Shown here piece after piece: positions 1 to 9,588 of a stretch of 64,000 bases of DNA. A program made the translations under genes and the position numbers. The stretch covers positions 124,001 through 188,000 of the forward strand of contig NZ_VHIV01000001.1 of assembly GCF_006494425.1 (NCBI RefSeq). Reading direction: 5' to 3'. The notes under the pieces were generated by a model. It was not told the origin of the DNA and ran no database searches. It saw only the letters and a list, made by a program, of their open reading frames with translations. The stretch comes from Bacillus dicomae. Its GTDB lineage: Bacteria; Bacillota; Bacilli; Bacillales; Bacillaceae_G. Each line of letters starts with the position of its first letter. The first letter of the stretch is position 1.

Positions 1-83
1 CTGCTATTTTGAGACAAATGTAAGTAAGAATGGGGCAAGCCGCTCCTATACGTAGCTAGATACAATTATATGGAGGAATCGTG

Positions 84-329
84 ATGGGAATTTGCCCGCT
101 TTGCAATGCATTAGAATCACAAACATATTCTTGTCAAAATTGCCAAAGTATACTCCAAGATTATGGGAAGGCTGTAGATTACATAGACGATTATAGTGCG
201 TATATGGACCAAGAATTATTAAGTGCAGTAGATGGATTAACAAATAATAATTCAAATGAATATTGCAACCATATTTTTTATTGCGGAGTGTGTAACGTGG
301 AAACAGAGGTTGTAGTAAAACTTGTGTAA
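84..329 (+). CDS. Small Cys-rich (zinc-ribbon-like) protein, function unknown
   Basis: A protein of 81 residues with no family that I recognise. It opens with a CPLC pair, followed about 13 residues later by CQNC, and near the C-terminus has a further Cys and a CGVC motif. Paired CxxC knuckles are typical of small zinc ribbons, so structural zinc binding is a reasonable inference. No signal peptide or membrane segment is visible. GGAGG at 72-76 sits seven bases before the ATG at 84 and only four before an in-frame GTG at 81, so ATG 84 is the better start. It is convergent with yheD and shares a terminator with it. Confidence 0.7.
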   Translation: MGICPLCNALESQTYSCQNCQSILQDYGKAVDYIDDYSAYMDQELLSAVDGLTNNNSNEYCNHIFYCGVCNVETEVVVKLV

Positions 330-333
330 ATAG

Positions 334-370
334 AAAACTTCCACCTTATGAATGAGGTGGAAGTTTTTGT
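334..370. terminator. Bidirectional terminator between the Cys-rich gene and yheD
   Basis: Arms AACTTCCACCT and AGGTGGAAGTT enclose an 8-base loop. An A-run lies on the left and a T-run on the right, so it can work in both directions. The yheD stop codon lies in the loop. Confidence 0.8.
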
Positions 371-1806
371 TTTCGTATTTGTGAGTGAATCATAGGGGAC
401 GGGATATGCTCGTCGTTTGAGGAAGCCTCTAATTTTATTTGAGACATTTTTTCTTTTGTATCGCGCAAAGAATGTTCAGTTAAGTAGATGGCATATTCGT
501 AAAATAATTGGCGTGTTAGTTCACTTTGTTCTTTTAACTTGGCATCTTGGAATACAGTTCGCCCTGGTTTAGAGTTTGCTTCAAAGAGCCAAGGGTTTTC
601 CTGTGTGTCTAAACCGATATCAAAACCAATTTCTCCAATATTTCCGGTTACTTGTTCATCGAGCGCGTAACTAATTTGTAAGGCTGTATGTTTTAATTTA
701 TTTTCAATTTGAACTTGTTTCGTTGAATCAGGGAAAAGTTCTTGCAGTAATTTTGTATCACCACCGCTATTGACGTGCGTTGTTAAGCTACCTTTGCCAG
801 CAATTTTTGCGACGATTGCACTGACCATCCATTGACCGAAATGATTTTTATTTGTATGAATACGGAAATCAACAGGTTGCCCATCGAAGCGAAGTAAGGA
901 AATACCTTGTTGTACGATAAACTTTTTTAAATCATGTCCTTTTAATACATGATTGAGAAGCGTTTCTAATGATTGATACTTTCTTAGTTTGTTTTCTTCA
1001 TTTTCGCGATAACGACAGTAGTAGCAATTCTCTGTTTGAGAATAAAATAGTTGATGAATATTTCTACCGAAGCTGCCGTGAATGGGTTTCATGTAAAGCG
1101 ATTTATACGTACCGAGAAATCGTTCTACTTGTTCGAAGTGTTGAAATGTTTCTGTGTTTGGTAAGAATGGCATGATTGAATCGTCTTTCATAAGAAGCTG
1201 GTGCACTTCCCATTTATTAAAAAATCCTGGATTAAACCACGGAATAGCATAGTCATGCTCTAATTTTCTTTTTGCTCTTACGATCGGTTTATAATTTTCG
1301 GCTTTCCGATTTGGTAATCGATCGTAAATGACATTCGGTAAAGGGACCTTTTTCTTTACCCATTGCTTCTCTTGAAAGAAATATCCTTCAATTGTTTCGT
1401 CTTCCCAGTTTATATGTTGCACACCAAAAACGAATGCAAATGGTCGCAAGGTGAATGGCGGTGTTAGTAACTCACCAAGAGAAGTTGAACGGTTTCCTAA
1501 AGGATTAGAAGCGTCGTCGTTAAAACCAGTTGTGAAAATACCGATTAATGGCCCGAAAACAATGGTTTCATTTTGCGTGAATGCATGAATAGTAGCGGAA
1601 TGAGGAAGTAAAAGTTTTTCTGCAATTTGTTTTCCGATAATGATTTCGCGGGTGAAGGAATAATGAATCTTAACCTCTTCACTTGCAACATGGCGTACGC
1701 CGAAGGAAAGAGATGTAATCGGTGGTGTAATGGAAAAAATATAAGGTAAAGTAATACTATTTGGATGCTCATCTGAAATGTTTAATGTATATATGTGCTC
1801 TTTCAA
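346..1806 (-). CDS. yheD: YheD-like ATP-grasp protein, endospore coat-associated
   Basis: Member of the YheC/YheD family, an ATP-grasp fold whose B. subtilis members are spore-coat-associated. The ATP-grasp half is C-terminal. It ends in a metal/nucleotide-binding block around FEANSKPGRTVFQ, preceded by GEIGFDIGLD, both characteristic of the family. The substrate is unknown. The longest frame starts with ATG at 1827, but a very strong ribosome site (AAAGGAGGT) lies inside that extension. It sits eight bases before an in-frame TTG at 1806, so I place the start there (486 residues). It is the distal gene of a yheC-yheD operon, with yheC ending about 20 bases upstream. Confidence 0.85.
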   Translation of the reverse strand: MKEHIYTLNISDEHPNSITLPYIFSITPPITSLSFGVRHVASEEVKIHYSFTREIIIGKQIAEKLLLPHSATIHAFTQNETIVFGPLIGIFTTGFNDDASNPLGNRSTSLGELLTPPFTLRPFAFVFGVQHINWEDETIEGYFFQEKQWVKKKVPLPNVIYDRLPNRKAENYKPIVRAKRKLEHDYAIPWFNPGFFNKWEVHQLLMKDDSIMPFLPNTETFQHFEQVERFLGTYKSLYMKPIHGSFGRNIHQLFYSQTENCYYCRYRENEENKLRKYQSLETLLNHVLKGHDLKKFIVQQGISLLRFDGQPVDFRIHTNKNHFGQWMVSAIVAKIAGKGSLTTHVNSGGDTKLLQELFPDSTKQVQIENKLKHTALQISYALDEQVTGNIGEIGFDIGLDTQENPWLFEANSKPGRTVFQDAKLKEQSELTRQLFYEYAIYLTEHSLRDTKEKMSQIKLEASSNDEHIPSPMIHSQIRKQKLPPHS

Positions 1807-1826
1807 AATGGACTTACCTCCTTTCA

Positions 1827-2879
1827 TTATGGTGTAAAGCGACTAAATTTTAGTGGTCCGTGATATATTTTTTCGGCTAATGAATCACTATGACGAATGT
1901 AATGTTCGTATGGGGGAATCGTGTTGACATACATAAGCCAAATTGCCCCCTTTTGATCCATAATGGTGGAAAGCTCTAGCTCAAATAACGAAGAATAAGA
2001 TTGATCTAGTGTTTGAAACACTTCATTTATAATATCTTGTAAAGCGTCTTGTAATAATTGCACACCGGTACTGGATAGTACGTATTTAATTTTTGAAAAT
2101 GCATGCAGTGAGGAATCATCTGTTGCTGAAAGTAAAAGTTGATTTGGAAATGAGCTTTTTTGTATGAATTGGCCGATAACGTTCCACTCGTGTTCTTTAT
2201 TTTTTTGCAAAATGGTTCGAATATGAAGTGGGTATGTTAATTGATTTGGTGGTTGCAGCATCGTATGAGTGATGTAACGCGCTGAACGTATATTAGATTT
2301 GTACCAAGATATAAATTCATCTGTCCGTTTAATTGGAGTAGAAGTGTAATAGTCGTCATTTATCGTATCGATATGAAACGTTTTATCTTTATAAGCGACC
2401 CGGTACAGACTTTCATTGGAATGTGTGTGAGTAGGACGTATAATAATATCTTTTGTTTTTAATAACAGTTTGAAAATATTTTGTATCGTTGCTATTTCAA
2501 ATTTTGGTATATAAGGAGATAATTTTTTATTCGTGAGAAATATATCATGTAGTTCGCTTAAGTCAATGAGTGTGTTATTTAAAAAGGTAGTGGTAGGACG
2601 GTTGTGTAATGATTGAATAATTGACTTTGCTTTTTCGAAGTCTGTTTCCTCGTTAAAAGAAGAACGATCGTATATATAAGAAGGAATAGGGAATGTTTGC
2701 TCTTTCCATTTTCCTGTATCTGTATCATAAATCAGACCAGAAATAAGATCTGTTTTAGGATCAATACCAAATGGCGTAAACTGGGTAACGACATTATGAT
2801 AAAGCCGAGCGCGTCTAGCGATTTCGGTGTAATACATTTGCTCATAATGAGGGTGAGAAGTCAAAATACCGAGAACCAA
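1827..2879 (-). CDS. yheC: YheC-like ATP-grasp protein, endospore coat-associated
   Basis: Second YheC/YheD-family protein (350 residues), shorter than its neighbour and upstream of it in the same operon, as in B. subtilis. The N-terminal region has the family-type GILTSHPHYEQ stretch. The C-terminal half is a weakly conserved ATP-grasp region. The longest frame begins at a GTG (2888) that overlaps the ribosome site AAAGGAG itself. An in-frame TTG at 2879 lies eight bases after that site and is the likelier start. The gene is divergent from yheB. A role in spore-coat or peptide-like polymer assembly is inferred from the family only. Confidence 0.8.
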   Translation of the reverse strand: MVLGILTSHPHYEQMYYTEIARRARLYHNVVTQFTPFGIDPKTDLISGLIYDTDTGKWKEQTFPIPSYIYDRSSFNEETDFEKAKSIIQSLHNRPTTTFLNNTLIDLSELHDIFLTNKKLSPYIPKFEIATIQNIFKLLLKTKDIIIRPTHTHSNESLYRVAYKDKTFHIDTINDDYYTSTPIKRTDEFISWYKSNIRSARYITHTMLQPPNQLTYPLHIRTILQKNKEHEWNVIGQFIQKSSFPNQLLLSATDDSSLHAFSKIKYVLSSTGVQLLQDALQDIINEVFQTLDQSYSSLFELELSTIMDQKGAIWLMYVNTIPPYEHYIRHSDSLAEKIYHGPLKFSRFTP

Positions 2880-3013
2880 CGAAATCACTCCTTTACTAAC
2901 AAAATGTTGGCATAATAGGCGAAGCTATATATTGCAAATACGTTTTTATACCATTATACTTTTGTCCGTATGATGATATGCTATAGTTTTGGAGAAGCGA
3001 AAGGTTGATTGTA

Positions 3014-4150
3014 ATGAATATATGGTTAAGTATGTTAACGACGACAGGGCTCGGAGCGATTATTGGAGGGTTTACAAATCATTTAGCAATAAAAATGTTA
3101 TTTCGTCCTCATCGCCCTATGTATATTGGGAAGTTTCAAGTGCCATTTACACCAGGATTAATTCCGAAACGCCGCGATGAGCTTGCTGTTCAATTAGGGA
3201 AAATGGTTGTTGAGCATTTGTTAACGCCAGAAGGAATCGGAAAGAAGTTAACAAATGAAGAGTTTCAAAAAAGTTTAATTCGTTGGGCACAAGTAGAAGT
3301 GGATAAAGTAATTACGAATGAACAGTCACTGCGACAGATGTTAGAAAAATGGGAGTTAGCGCATATAGAAAAAGAGGCAATCGGGAAAATTGAACATGTG
3401 ATTACAGAAAAGATTCAGGCATTTTTAGCAGAGTACTATACATATACATGGGAACAAGCTTTACCTCATTCTGTACATGAAAAAATAGAGAATACGATCC
3501 CAAATGTTTCGGCGTTTATTTTAGAGCGAGGGATTCAATTTTTTGAAAGTGAAGAAGGGAAAGCTCGTCTTTCAAAAATGATTGATGATTTCTTTGCTTC
3601 TAGAGGAACATTGCTTAACTTAGTCGGAATGTTTTTAGGGAATGTAAGTGTAGTGGATCGTGTGCAGCCAGAAGTTATTAAGTTTTTAGGTCAAGATGGC
3701 ACGAAGCAGCTTTTAACTGACGTACTGCAAAAAGAGTGGGAGAAGTTAAAAGGAAGAGATGTAAAAGAATTAGAAAAGTTTGTAGAGAAAGAAATGGTTG
3801 CAAGCTCCGTGCTGTCAGCAGTTAAAGTAGAGGAAACAGTGAGTAAGTTTTTAAATCAGTCTGTTCAGCAAGTATGTGAACCAGTTCGAGAAACAATCAT
3901 GGAAAAGGTAGTCCCAAGTGTAGTAACGAAAGGTTTGAAGTGGGGAGCAGAAAACGTAGAAAGTATATTAAGTAATCTCCACCTCGCGGAAATTGTCCAG
4001 CAAGAAGTATCCACATTTTCAACGGAGAGACTAGAAGATTTAGTTCTGTCCATTACAAAAAATGAATTGAAAATGATTACGTATTTAGGAGCATTATTAG
4101 GCGGAATGATCGGACTCGTGCAAGGATTGCTATTGTTGTTTCTTAGATAA
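3014..4150 (+). CDS. yheB: DUF445 family membrane protein YheB
   Basis: DUF445 protein of 378 residues. It has a hydrophobic N-terminal segment, then the family signature [15 protein letters not shown] and [14 protein letters not shown], a long helical middle section, and a single membrane segment at the extreme C-terminus (about residues 353-378). The topology suggests a protein attached to the membrane at both ends. The biochemical role is unknown. The frame is open from a TTG at 3005, but that codon directly abuts AAAGG (3000-3004). ATG 3014, nine bases downstream, is the better start. The order yheD, yheC, yheB, yheA matches B. subtilis. Confidence 0.85.
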   Translation: MNIWLSMLTTTGLGAIIGGFTNHLAIKMLFRPHRPMYIGKFQVPFTPGLIPKRRDELAVQLGKMVVEHLLTPEGIGKKLTNEEFQKSLIRWAQVEVDKVITNEQSLRQMLEKWELAHIEKEAIGKIEHVITEKIQAFLAEYYTYTWEQALPHSVHEKIENTIPNVSAFILERGIQFFESEEGKARLSKMIDDFFASRGTLLNLVGMFLGNVSVVDRVQPEVIKFLGQDGTKQLLTDVLQKEWEKLKGRDVKELEKFVEKEMVASSVLSAVKVEETVSKFLNQSVQQVCEPVRETIMEKVVPSVVTKGLKWGAENVESILSNLHLAEIVQQEVSTFSTERLEDLVLSITKNELKMITYLGALLGGMIGLVQGLLLLFLR

Positions 4151-4292
4151 TGAGGTGAGTACATAGAAATAAAAGTGAAATTTCTTCACATCTCTTGCAT
4201 AGTTTGATATGGTAAGAAGAGGTGCGTATGTAAATGCACGTAAAAGGCAGTGCGTATGAAAAGCGCTAGCCTTCTAAAGGAGGAAAAATAAA

Positions 4293-4649
4293 ATGACAAA
4301 AAACATTCATGATGTAGCATATGAATTACAAAAAGCAATCGCTGAAAACGATGACTTCAAAACTTTAAAAGAGAGCTATGCAGCAGTTCAAGCTGATGCA
4401 GCTTCAAAGAACTTATTCGATGAGTTCCGCACAATGCAACTTAGCCTACAACAAAAAATGATGCAAGGTCAAGAAATCACTGAAGAAGACAACCAACAAG
4501 CACAAGAAGTTGTAGCTCGCATTCAACAAGATGCTAAAATTACAAAGTTAATGGAAACTGAGCAACGCTTAAACGTTGTAATCGGCGATGTTAACAAAAT
4601 TATCATGAAGCCACTTGAAGAAATATATAGCGCGCAACAACAAGCGTAA
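4293..4649 (+). CDS. yheA: YlbF/YmcA-like protein YheA (UPF0342)
   Basis: An all-helical protein of 118 residues of the YlbF/YmcA (former DUF964) family. Relatives YlbF and YmcA act with YaaT on RNase Y and developmental decisions in B. subtilis, but YheA itself has no firm role. The Gln-rich helical pattern ([20 protein letters not shown]) and length fit the family. It starts with ATG after AAAGGAGGAAAAATAAA. It is separated from yheB by 142 bases and probably has its own promoter. A strong terminator follows. Confidence 0.85.
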   Translation: MTKNIHDVAYELQKAIAENDDFKTLKESYAAVQADAASKNLFDEFRTMQLSLQQKMMQGQEITEEDNQQAQEVVARIQQDAKITKLMETEQRLNVVIGDVNKIIMKPLEEIYSAQQQA

Positions 4650-4655
4650 TGAGAG

Positions 4656-4687
4656 AAGACGCTCCTAGTATAGGGGCGTCTTTTTTG
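4656..4687 (+). terminator. Rho-independent terminator of yheA
   Basis: Arms AAGACGCTCCTA and TAGGGGCGTCTT around a 3-base loop, followed by a T-run. Confidence 0.85.
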
Positions 4688-4691
4688 TTTG

Positions 4692-5288
4692 TTATTTTTT
4701 GAAATACTCAGTCTCAATCTTCTTCTCCTTCAAAAACTTTTCAATTTCTTTTTGCTTCCTACCATTAACTTCCTCAAAGCGCTTCGTAAAAGAAAAATCA
4801 GTCTTGAATAAGTTACCATCTTGAGCGAATTTTTCTATTTCCTGATCTAATTCTACTGAAAGTGCTGTAGATGCTGAAATATAATTATGAATTTCCTTCG
4901 AAGGCTGTTTGTAATCAGCAGGAATCGTATTGTTACTAATAAAATGATGGAAGTTCGCATCGTTTTGTTGAGCTAAATCTATTAGTTTTTGTAATTTCTC
5001 TCGGTCGGATTTAGTAATCTTCTCGTCAGACATGGCTGACGAAAGTGGAACGATGTTTTCGTATAACTCTCCGCTATAATCTAAATAAGTTTTTATATTT
5101 TTTCTCATTTCATCTTCATTAATAGTTTCATTCTTTTTTGAAGAAGTGAATATAGTTTCCGGAATTTTAACCGTAACATCTTTAATAGATTGTACATCGT
5201 TTTCTTCCTTAGGTTCTGCACTGTTTGAACAAGCTGATAGAAATAAAACTGTAAGTAGCATGAGTGCGTATAAAATATATTTTTTCAT
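4692..5288 (-). CDS. Secreted lipoprotein with an NDxxF motif
   Basis: A 198-residue protein with a clear lipoprotein signal: Met-Lys-Lys, a hydrophobic stretch and the lipobox LSAC, with Cys20 as the lipidated residue. The mature part is charged and helical. It contains NDANF in the middle, matching the name given to a small family, the NDxxF motif lipoproteins. Function is unknown. AAGGGGA lies a few bases before the ATG. The gene follows the HAAS-domain gene by 21 bases on the same strand, so the two probably form an operon ending at the convergent yheA terminator. Confidence 0.75.
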   Translation of the reverse strand: MKKYILYALMLLTVLFLSACSNSAEPKEENDVQSIKDVTVKIPETIFTSSKKNETINEDEMRKNIKTYLDYSGELYENIVPLSSAMSDEKITKSDREKLQKLIDLAQQNDANFHHFISNNTIPADYKQPSKEIHNYISASTALSVELDQEIEKFAQDGNLFKTDFSFTKRFEEVNGRKQKEIEKFLKEKKIETEYFKK

Positions 5289-5309
5289 ATTAATCCCCTT
5301 TTACATTCA

Positions 5310-5870
5310 TTAGTGTCTTTGTAAAATAGCTACATTCCATTTCAAATACTTTACTAAAGTTGCGTATAGATGTTTTATCATTTGGTAAGATATGACGGAT
5401 ATGAGTAAACCGACGCAAAAAGCGATAAACACATTATAAACATCGGAATAACTAATTTGATGAAACCCTTTAAAAAATCCTAACCCTATTAATAAAATAG
5501 GTGAAATGATTAATACTGGAGTGGCAATGATAAGTGCTAGAAGAATCGGTAATAAAAAGAGTAGTACGAAAAAGGCGATAAAGATAAAGGCAAAGTTTAA
5601 AACACTTAAGCTCATAACAGAAAATAGTGCGGTTATCATATTTTTAAAGCTTCGTTTCTTGTCCGCATTACTTATTGCATAGGAAACAGTAAGTTCTTTA
5701 GCAATAGCTTTAGGGTTTCCTAGTTTTTTAGAAATTTCTTCTTCGCATATTCCATCCTGTTTACCACTAATAAAATGAGTTTCATACTCTGAGATAATAT
5801 CCTCCTTTTCTGAATTAGGTATATTCCGTAGGGAGGAACTAAGTTGGCTTAAAAATTCACTTTTGTTCAT
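5310..5870 (-). CDS. HAAS-domain (DUF1700-like) membrane protein
   Basis: About 186 residues. Residues 1-65 form a helical HAAS-type domain with the pattern SEFLSQLSSSLR..EKEDIISEYETHF and GNPKAIAKEL. Several membrane segments follow (about residues 75-170). HAAS proteins usually sit beside a PadR-type regulator and receive regulatory input, but no PadR gene is visible here. The frame opens at GTG 5879, but that codon overlaps the purine-rich ribosome site. ATG 5870, about eight bases downstream of GGGAAG, is preferred. Likely co-transcribed with the lipoprotein downstream. Confidence 0.7.
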   Translation of the reverse strand: MNKSEFLSQLSSSLRNIPNSEKEDIISEYETHFISGKQDGICEEEISKKLGNPKAIAKELTVSYAISNADKKRSFKNMITALFSVMSLSVLNFAFIFIAFFVLLFLLPILLALIIATPVLIISPILLIGLGFFKGFHQISYSDVYNVFIAFCVGLLISVISYQMIKHLYATLVKYLKWNVAILQRH

Positions 5871-5879
5871 TGCAATCAC

Positions 5880-6110
5880 TTCCCTTTATAAAATAATGAA
5901 TTATAGCTGAGAATCCGCTCTTTTTTGAAAGGGGGATATACTAACTATGAATGTTATTCCAATTAATGGGTGTTCCAATATTTACAAATATATCATTTAG
6001 TAGTGTTCTTTGCAAGGTACTGTAAACATTTTGGTACCGTGATGAGATGGAAGTTTTTTTGTGTATTTTTAGAAGAGATATAAAAATATTATTTTAGGAT
6101 AAATAAAGGG
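5880..6110. other. Intergenic region, no gene seen
   Basis: AT-rich spacer between two divergent genes. I see no credible coding region. An inverted repeat with GGTAC/GTACC arms lies around 6017-6040. Upstream signals for both the HAAS gene and alsS must lie in or next to this stretch. Confidence 0.5.
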
Positions 6111-6125
6111 TTGTAAGCGCATTCT
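6111..6125 (+). promoter_or_regulatory. cre-like (CcpA) site upstream of alsS
   Basis: TTGTAAGCGCATTCT fits the degenerate catabolite-responsive element WTGNAANCGNWNNCW at every position. It lies about 35 bases upstream of the proposed alsS -35 box, a place suited to activation. CcpA influences acetoin genes in B. subtilis. Binding here is inference. Confidence 0.5.
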
Positions 6126-6160
6126 ATAGTGGTTGTCAAAATAATGTCATATTCATATTG

Positions 6161-6189
6161 TTGGAAAAATAATGCATTTGTAATATAAT
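6161..6189 (+). promoter_or_regulatory. Probable sigma-A promoter of alsS-alsD
   Basis: TTGGAA (6161-6166) and TATAAT (6184-6189) are separated by 17 bases, leaving a leader of about 80 bases before the alsS start. Confidence 0.55.
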
Positions 6190-6275
6190 GATTAATAATA
6201 CTTCACCACATTAATTAACTAGGTGAAATTAAAAATCTTTATTACACACATTATGAAATAAAGGAATGATTAGTT

Positions 6276-7964
6276 TTGAGTACAGGTGTAAAAGCAAACG
6301 ACGTGAAGACAAAAACAAAAGGAGCAGATCTTGTTGTTGATTGTTTAATTAAACAAGGTGTTACACATGTTTTCGGTATTCCAGGAGCGAAGATTGACTC
6401 TGTATTTGATGTACTGCAAGAAAGAGGACCAGAGTTAATTGTTTGTCGTCATGAACAAAATGCAGCATTTATGGCAGCTGCGATTGGTAGATTAACAGGA
6501 AAACCGGGCGTATGTCTTGTAACTTCAGGACCAGGGACATCAAATTTAGCGACAGGTCTTGTTACTGCGAATGCGGAGAGTGATCCCGTTGTTGCTTTAG
6601 CTGGTGCAGTTCCGCGTACAGATCGATTAAAACGTACGCACCAATCTATGGATAATGCTGCACTATTCGAACCAATCACAAAATATAGCGTAGAAGTAGA
6701 GCATCCTGATAATGTACCAGAAGCATTATCAAATGCATTCCGAAGTGCAACTTCTACAAATCCAGGAGCTACTTTAGTAAGTCTGCCGCAAGACGTTATG
6801 ACTGCGGAAACGACTGTAGAGTCTATCGGTGCGCTTTCTAAGCCACAGCTTGGAATCGCTCCCACACATGATATTACATACGTAGTAGAAAAAATAAAAG
6901 CAGCGAAATTACCGGTTATTTTACTCGGTATGAGAGCGAGCACAAATGAAGTGACGAAAGCTGTTCGTGAATTAATTGCGGATACAGAACTTCCTGTCGT
7001 TGAAACATATCAAGCAGCTGGTGCGATTTCACGTGAGTTAGAAGATCATTTCTTCGGCCGCGTTGGCTTATTCCGTAACCAACCAGGTGATATTTTACTA
7101 GAAGAGTCAGATCTTGTTATTTCTATCGGTTATGACCCAATTGAGTATGATCCAAAGTTCTGGAATAAACTTGGAGACAGAACAATCATTCATCTTGATG
7201 ACCATCAAGCAGATATCGACCATGATTACCAACCAGAGCGTGAATTAATTGGTGATATCGCTTTAACTGTAAATAGTATCGCGGAGAAATTACCGAAACT
7301 TGTATTAAGTACGAAATCAGAAGCAGTGTTAGAACGATTACGTGCGAAATTATCAGAACAAGCAGAAGTTCCAAATCGTCCTTCAGAAGGTGTTACACAT
7401 CCACTTCAAGTGATTCGTACACTTCGTTCTTTAATTAGTGACGATACAACCGTTACATGTGACATCGGTTCCCATTCTATTTGGATGGCGAGATGTTTCC
7501 GTTCTTATGAACCACGTAGATTATTATTTAGTAACGGTATGCAAACGTTAGGTGTTGCACTTCCTTGGGCAATCGCAGCTACTTTAGTAGAACCAGGTAA
7601 AAAAGTAGTTTCCGTATCAGGTGACGGTGGTTTCTTATTCTCAGCGATGGAGTTAGAAACGGCGGTACGTTTAAATTCTCCAATCGTCCATCTTGTTTGG
7701 AGAGACGGCACATATGATATGGTTGCATTCCAACAAATGATGAAATACGGCAGAACATCAGCTACAGAGTTTGGCGATGTTGATCTTGTGAAATATGCGG
7801 AAAGTTTCGGGGCGTTAGGTCTTCGTGTTAACAAGCCTGATGAATTAGAAGATGTATTAAAAGAAGCACTAGCAGCAGACGGCCCTGTCATTATTGATAT
7901 TCCAATCGATTACCGTGACAACATTAAATTAAGCGAAAAATTATTACCAAACCAATTAAACTAA
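6276..7964 (+). CDS. alsS: Catabolic acetolactate synthase AlsS
   Basis: ThDP-dependent enzyme that condenses two pyruvates to 2-acetolactate, the first step of acetoin/butanediol overflow metabolism (562 residues, cytoplasm). The catalytic Glu is in [19 protein letters not shown] near residue 60. The ThDP/Mg motif starts at [12 protein letters not shown] near residue 450. This is the FAD-independent catabolic form, judging by its immediate pairing with alsD and close match to B. subtilis AlsS. It starts at TTG 6276 after AAGGAATGA. alsD follows after 16 bases, giving a two-gene operon. Regulation probably involves the upstream cre-like site. An AlsR gene is not in the window. Confidence 0.95.
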   Translation: MSTGVKANDVKTKTKGADLVVDCLIKQGVTHVFGIPGAKIDSVFDVLQERGPELIVCRHEQNAAFMAAAIGRLTGKPGVCLVTSGPGTSNLATGLVTANAESDPVVALAGAVPRTDRLKRTHQSMDNAALFEPITKYSVEVEHPDNVPEALSNAFRSATSTNPGATLVSLPQDVMTAETTVESIGALSKPQLGIAPTHDITYVVEKIKAAKLPVILLGMRASTNEVTKAVRELIADTELPVVETYQAAGAISRELEDHFFGRVGLFRNQPGDILLEESDLVISIGYDPIEYDPKFWNKLGDRTIIHLDDHQADIDHDYQPERELIGDIALTVNSIAEKLPKLVLSTKSEAVLERLRAKLSEQAEVPNRPSEGVTHPLQVIRTLRSLISDDTTVTCDIGSHSIWMARCFRSYEPRRLLFSNGMQTLGVALPWAIAATLVEPGKKVVSVSGDGGFLFSAMELETAVRLNSPIVHLVWRDGTYDMVAFQQMMKYGRTSATEFGDVDLVKYAESFGALGLRVNKPDELEDVLKEALAADGPVIIDIPIDYRDNIKLSEKLLPNQLN

Positions 7965-7980
7965 TGGAGGCAGATTTGAG

Positions 7981-8739
7981 ATGACTGTTGCGCAATTAAT
8001 TGATATTGATGCAAAAAGAACGAAAACGAATAACGAAGTATATCAAACATCTACAATGCTTGCGCTATTAGATGGTATATATGATGGTGTGATTAGCTTT
8101 GAGGAACTAAAAGAACGTGGTGATTTCGGCATCGGGACATTTGATCAATTAGATGGTGAAATGATCGCGTTTGATAATGAATTTTATCATTTACGTTCAG
8201 ACGGTTCAGCAGAAAAAGTAGAGCCGGAGGAAACAACACCATTTGCGACTGTAACGTTTTTTGAAAAAGAAATGAGTTATAAGGTAGAGCGTCCGATGAA
8301 TCGTGAAGAAGTGGAAGCATTATTACATGAATTAATGCCGAGTAAAAACTTATTTTATGCGATTCGCATGGATGGTACGTTCCGCGAAGTAAGAACGAGA
8401 ACTGTTCCAAGACAAGAAAAACCGTATACACCGCTCGTTGAAGTGACGAAATCACAACCAATCTTTTCATTTAAAAATACAGAAGGTACGCTAGCTGGCT
8501 TTTGGACGCCAGATTATGCGCAAGGTATTGGTGTAGCGGGTTTCCACTTACATTATATTGATGATGAAAGAAGCGGAGGCGGACATGTTTTCGACTATGT
8601 TGTTGAAAACTGTACGATCCAAATTTGTCAAAAAGCTCATATGCATTTAGCACTTCCAGAAACAGCTGACTTTATGGCGGCTGAATTATCTAGAGAAAAC
8701 TTAGAGGATAATATTGCGACTGCGGAAGGTGCGGAGTAA
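7981..8739 (+). CDS. alsD: Alpha-acetolactate decarboxylase AlsD
   Basis: Converts 2-acetolactate to acetoin. The 252-residue length fits the family. The zinc-site histidines appear in GFHLHY and GGGHVFDY in the last third, and the conserved N-terminal TSTMLALLDGIYDG is present. ATG lies just downstream of TGGAGGCAGATTTG. It is the second gene of the alsSD operon, closed by a strong terminator. The enzyme diverts pyruvate to a neutral product when carbon is in excess. Confidence 0.95.
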   Translation: MTVAQLIDIDAKRTKTNNEVYQTSTMLALLDGIYDGVISFEELKERGDFGIGTFDQLDGEMIAFDNEFYHLRSDGSAEKVEPEETTPFATVTFFEKEMSYKVERPMNREEVEALLHELMPSKNLFYAIRMDGTFREVRTRTVPRQEKPYTPLVEVTKSQPIFSFKNTEGTLAGFWTPDYAQGIGVAGFHLHYIDDERSGGGHVFDYVVENCTIQICQKAHMHLALPETADFMAAELSRENLEDNIATAEGAE

Positions 8740-8747
8740 AAGGGAGG

Positions 8748-8780
8748 GACTGTTCCATTTTGGAACAGTCTTCTTTTATT
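8748..8780 (+). terminator. Terminator of alsSD
   Basis: GACTGTTCCA and TGGAACAGTC form a 10-bp stem with a 3-base loop, followed by TTCTTTTATT. Confidence 0.85.
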
Positions 8781-8795
8781 CGTAATGCCATTATT

Positions 8796-8837
8796 TGTCG
8801 GTAAGTCGATATTCCTTGTCGAATCGTTGATATCGTT
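8796..8837. repeat. TCGATATATT-type intergenic repeat, short copy
   Basis: Begins with TGTCGGTAAGTCGATATT and then has a second unit AATCGTTGATATCG. The head is shared with longer copies near 14.04 kb and 44.83 kb. It ends at the stop codon of the convergent glycosylase gene, directly after the alsD terminator. Confidence 0.65.
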
Positions 8838-9454
8838 TATTTCTTTGAAACAAACGGATGCCCCTCATAATAAAAACGCCACGGATAATGTACAGCTTCT
8901 TCTGCATAGTCGATGTTAATACGAGGACCTGCTGTTATTTTATATTGTGATGATATGTGTTCTTCTTCTGGGACGAGTTCAATATGTAATGTGTCACTTT
9001 GTAATGATACGCCTCGTTCTTCTAGAGTAATTCCGAGTGCACGGCATAGTTTGCCAGGACCGTTCGTTAAATTTTTATACTGTGCCTTTGTAATATCGGT
9101 TTTGTTGTAACGTGCGAGTTTTATTTCTTCTATTCCATCTACCGGCTCAAGGGCTCGGATGAGAACGCCTTGCGGGGTGCCAACTGGCGCTGTAATGACG
9201 TTAAAACAATGGTACATACCGTAAATTAAATATACGTAAGCATGTCCTGGTGCGCCAAACATAACTTCCGTTCGATCCGTCCGTCTGCCGCCGTAACTAT
9301 GTGCGGCCTTATCATCCGGACCTTTATATGCTTCTACTTCTACAATGATTCCACTTCGCTTTATTCCATCTACAATATGAACAAGTTTTTGCCCGAGTAA
9401 TTTTTTTGCGACTTCTAACGTATCGCCTTCATAAAAAGAAGGAGGTGCTTGCAT
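8837..9454 (-). CDS. 3-methyladenine DNA glycosylase (AAG/MPG family)
   Basis: Base-excision repair enzyme that removes alkylated purines (205 residues). It has the family signatures [18 protein letters not shown] with the catalytic Glu, [17 protein letters not shown], and GVLIRALEP followed by [12 protein letters not shown]. Its nearest B. subtilis counterpart is YxlJ. The start ATG follows AAAGGAGATAGTACA. It is a single-gene unit convergent with alsD and divergent from the HAD gene. Confidence 0.92.
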   Translation of the reverse strand: MQAPPSFYEGDTLEVAKKLLGQKLVHIVDGIKRSGIIVEVEAYKGPDDKAAHSYGGRRTDRTEVMFGAPGHAYVYLIYGMYHCFNVITAPVGTPQGVLIRALEPVDGIEEIKLARYNKTDITKAQYKNLTNGPGKLCRALGITLEERGVSLQSDTLHIELVPEEEHISSQYKITAGPRINIDYAEEAVHYPWRFYYEGHPFVSKK

Positions 9455-9588
9455 TGTACTATCTCCTTTGCTAAGTGTATATGTATATAGTAAACCAAAT
9501 TTTCAGTAGTAATTCTAACTCGTTCTATTTGCTACATTTATTTCATAAATTATGGATAGAGTACAACAGCGAAGAGGGGGAGTGCGAC

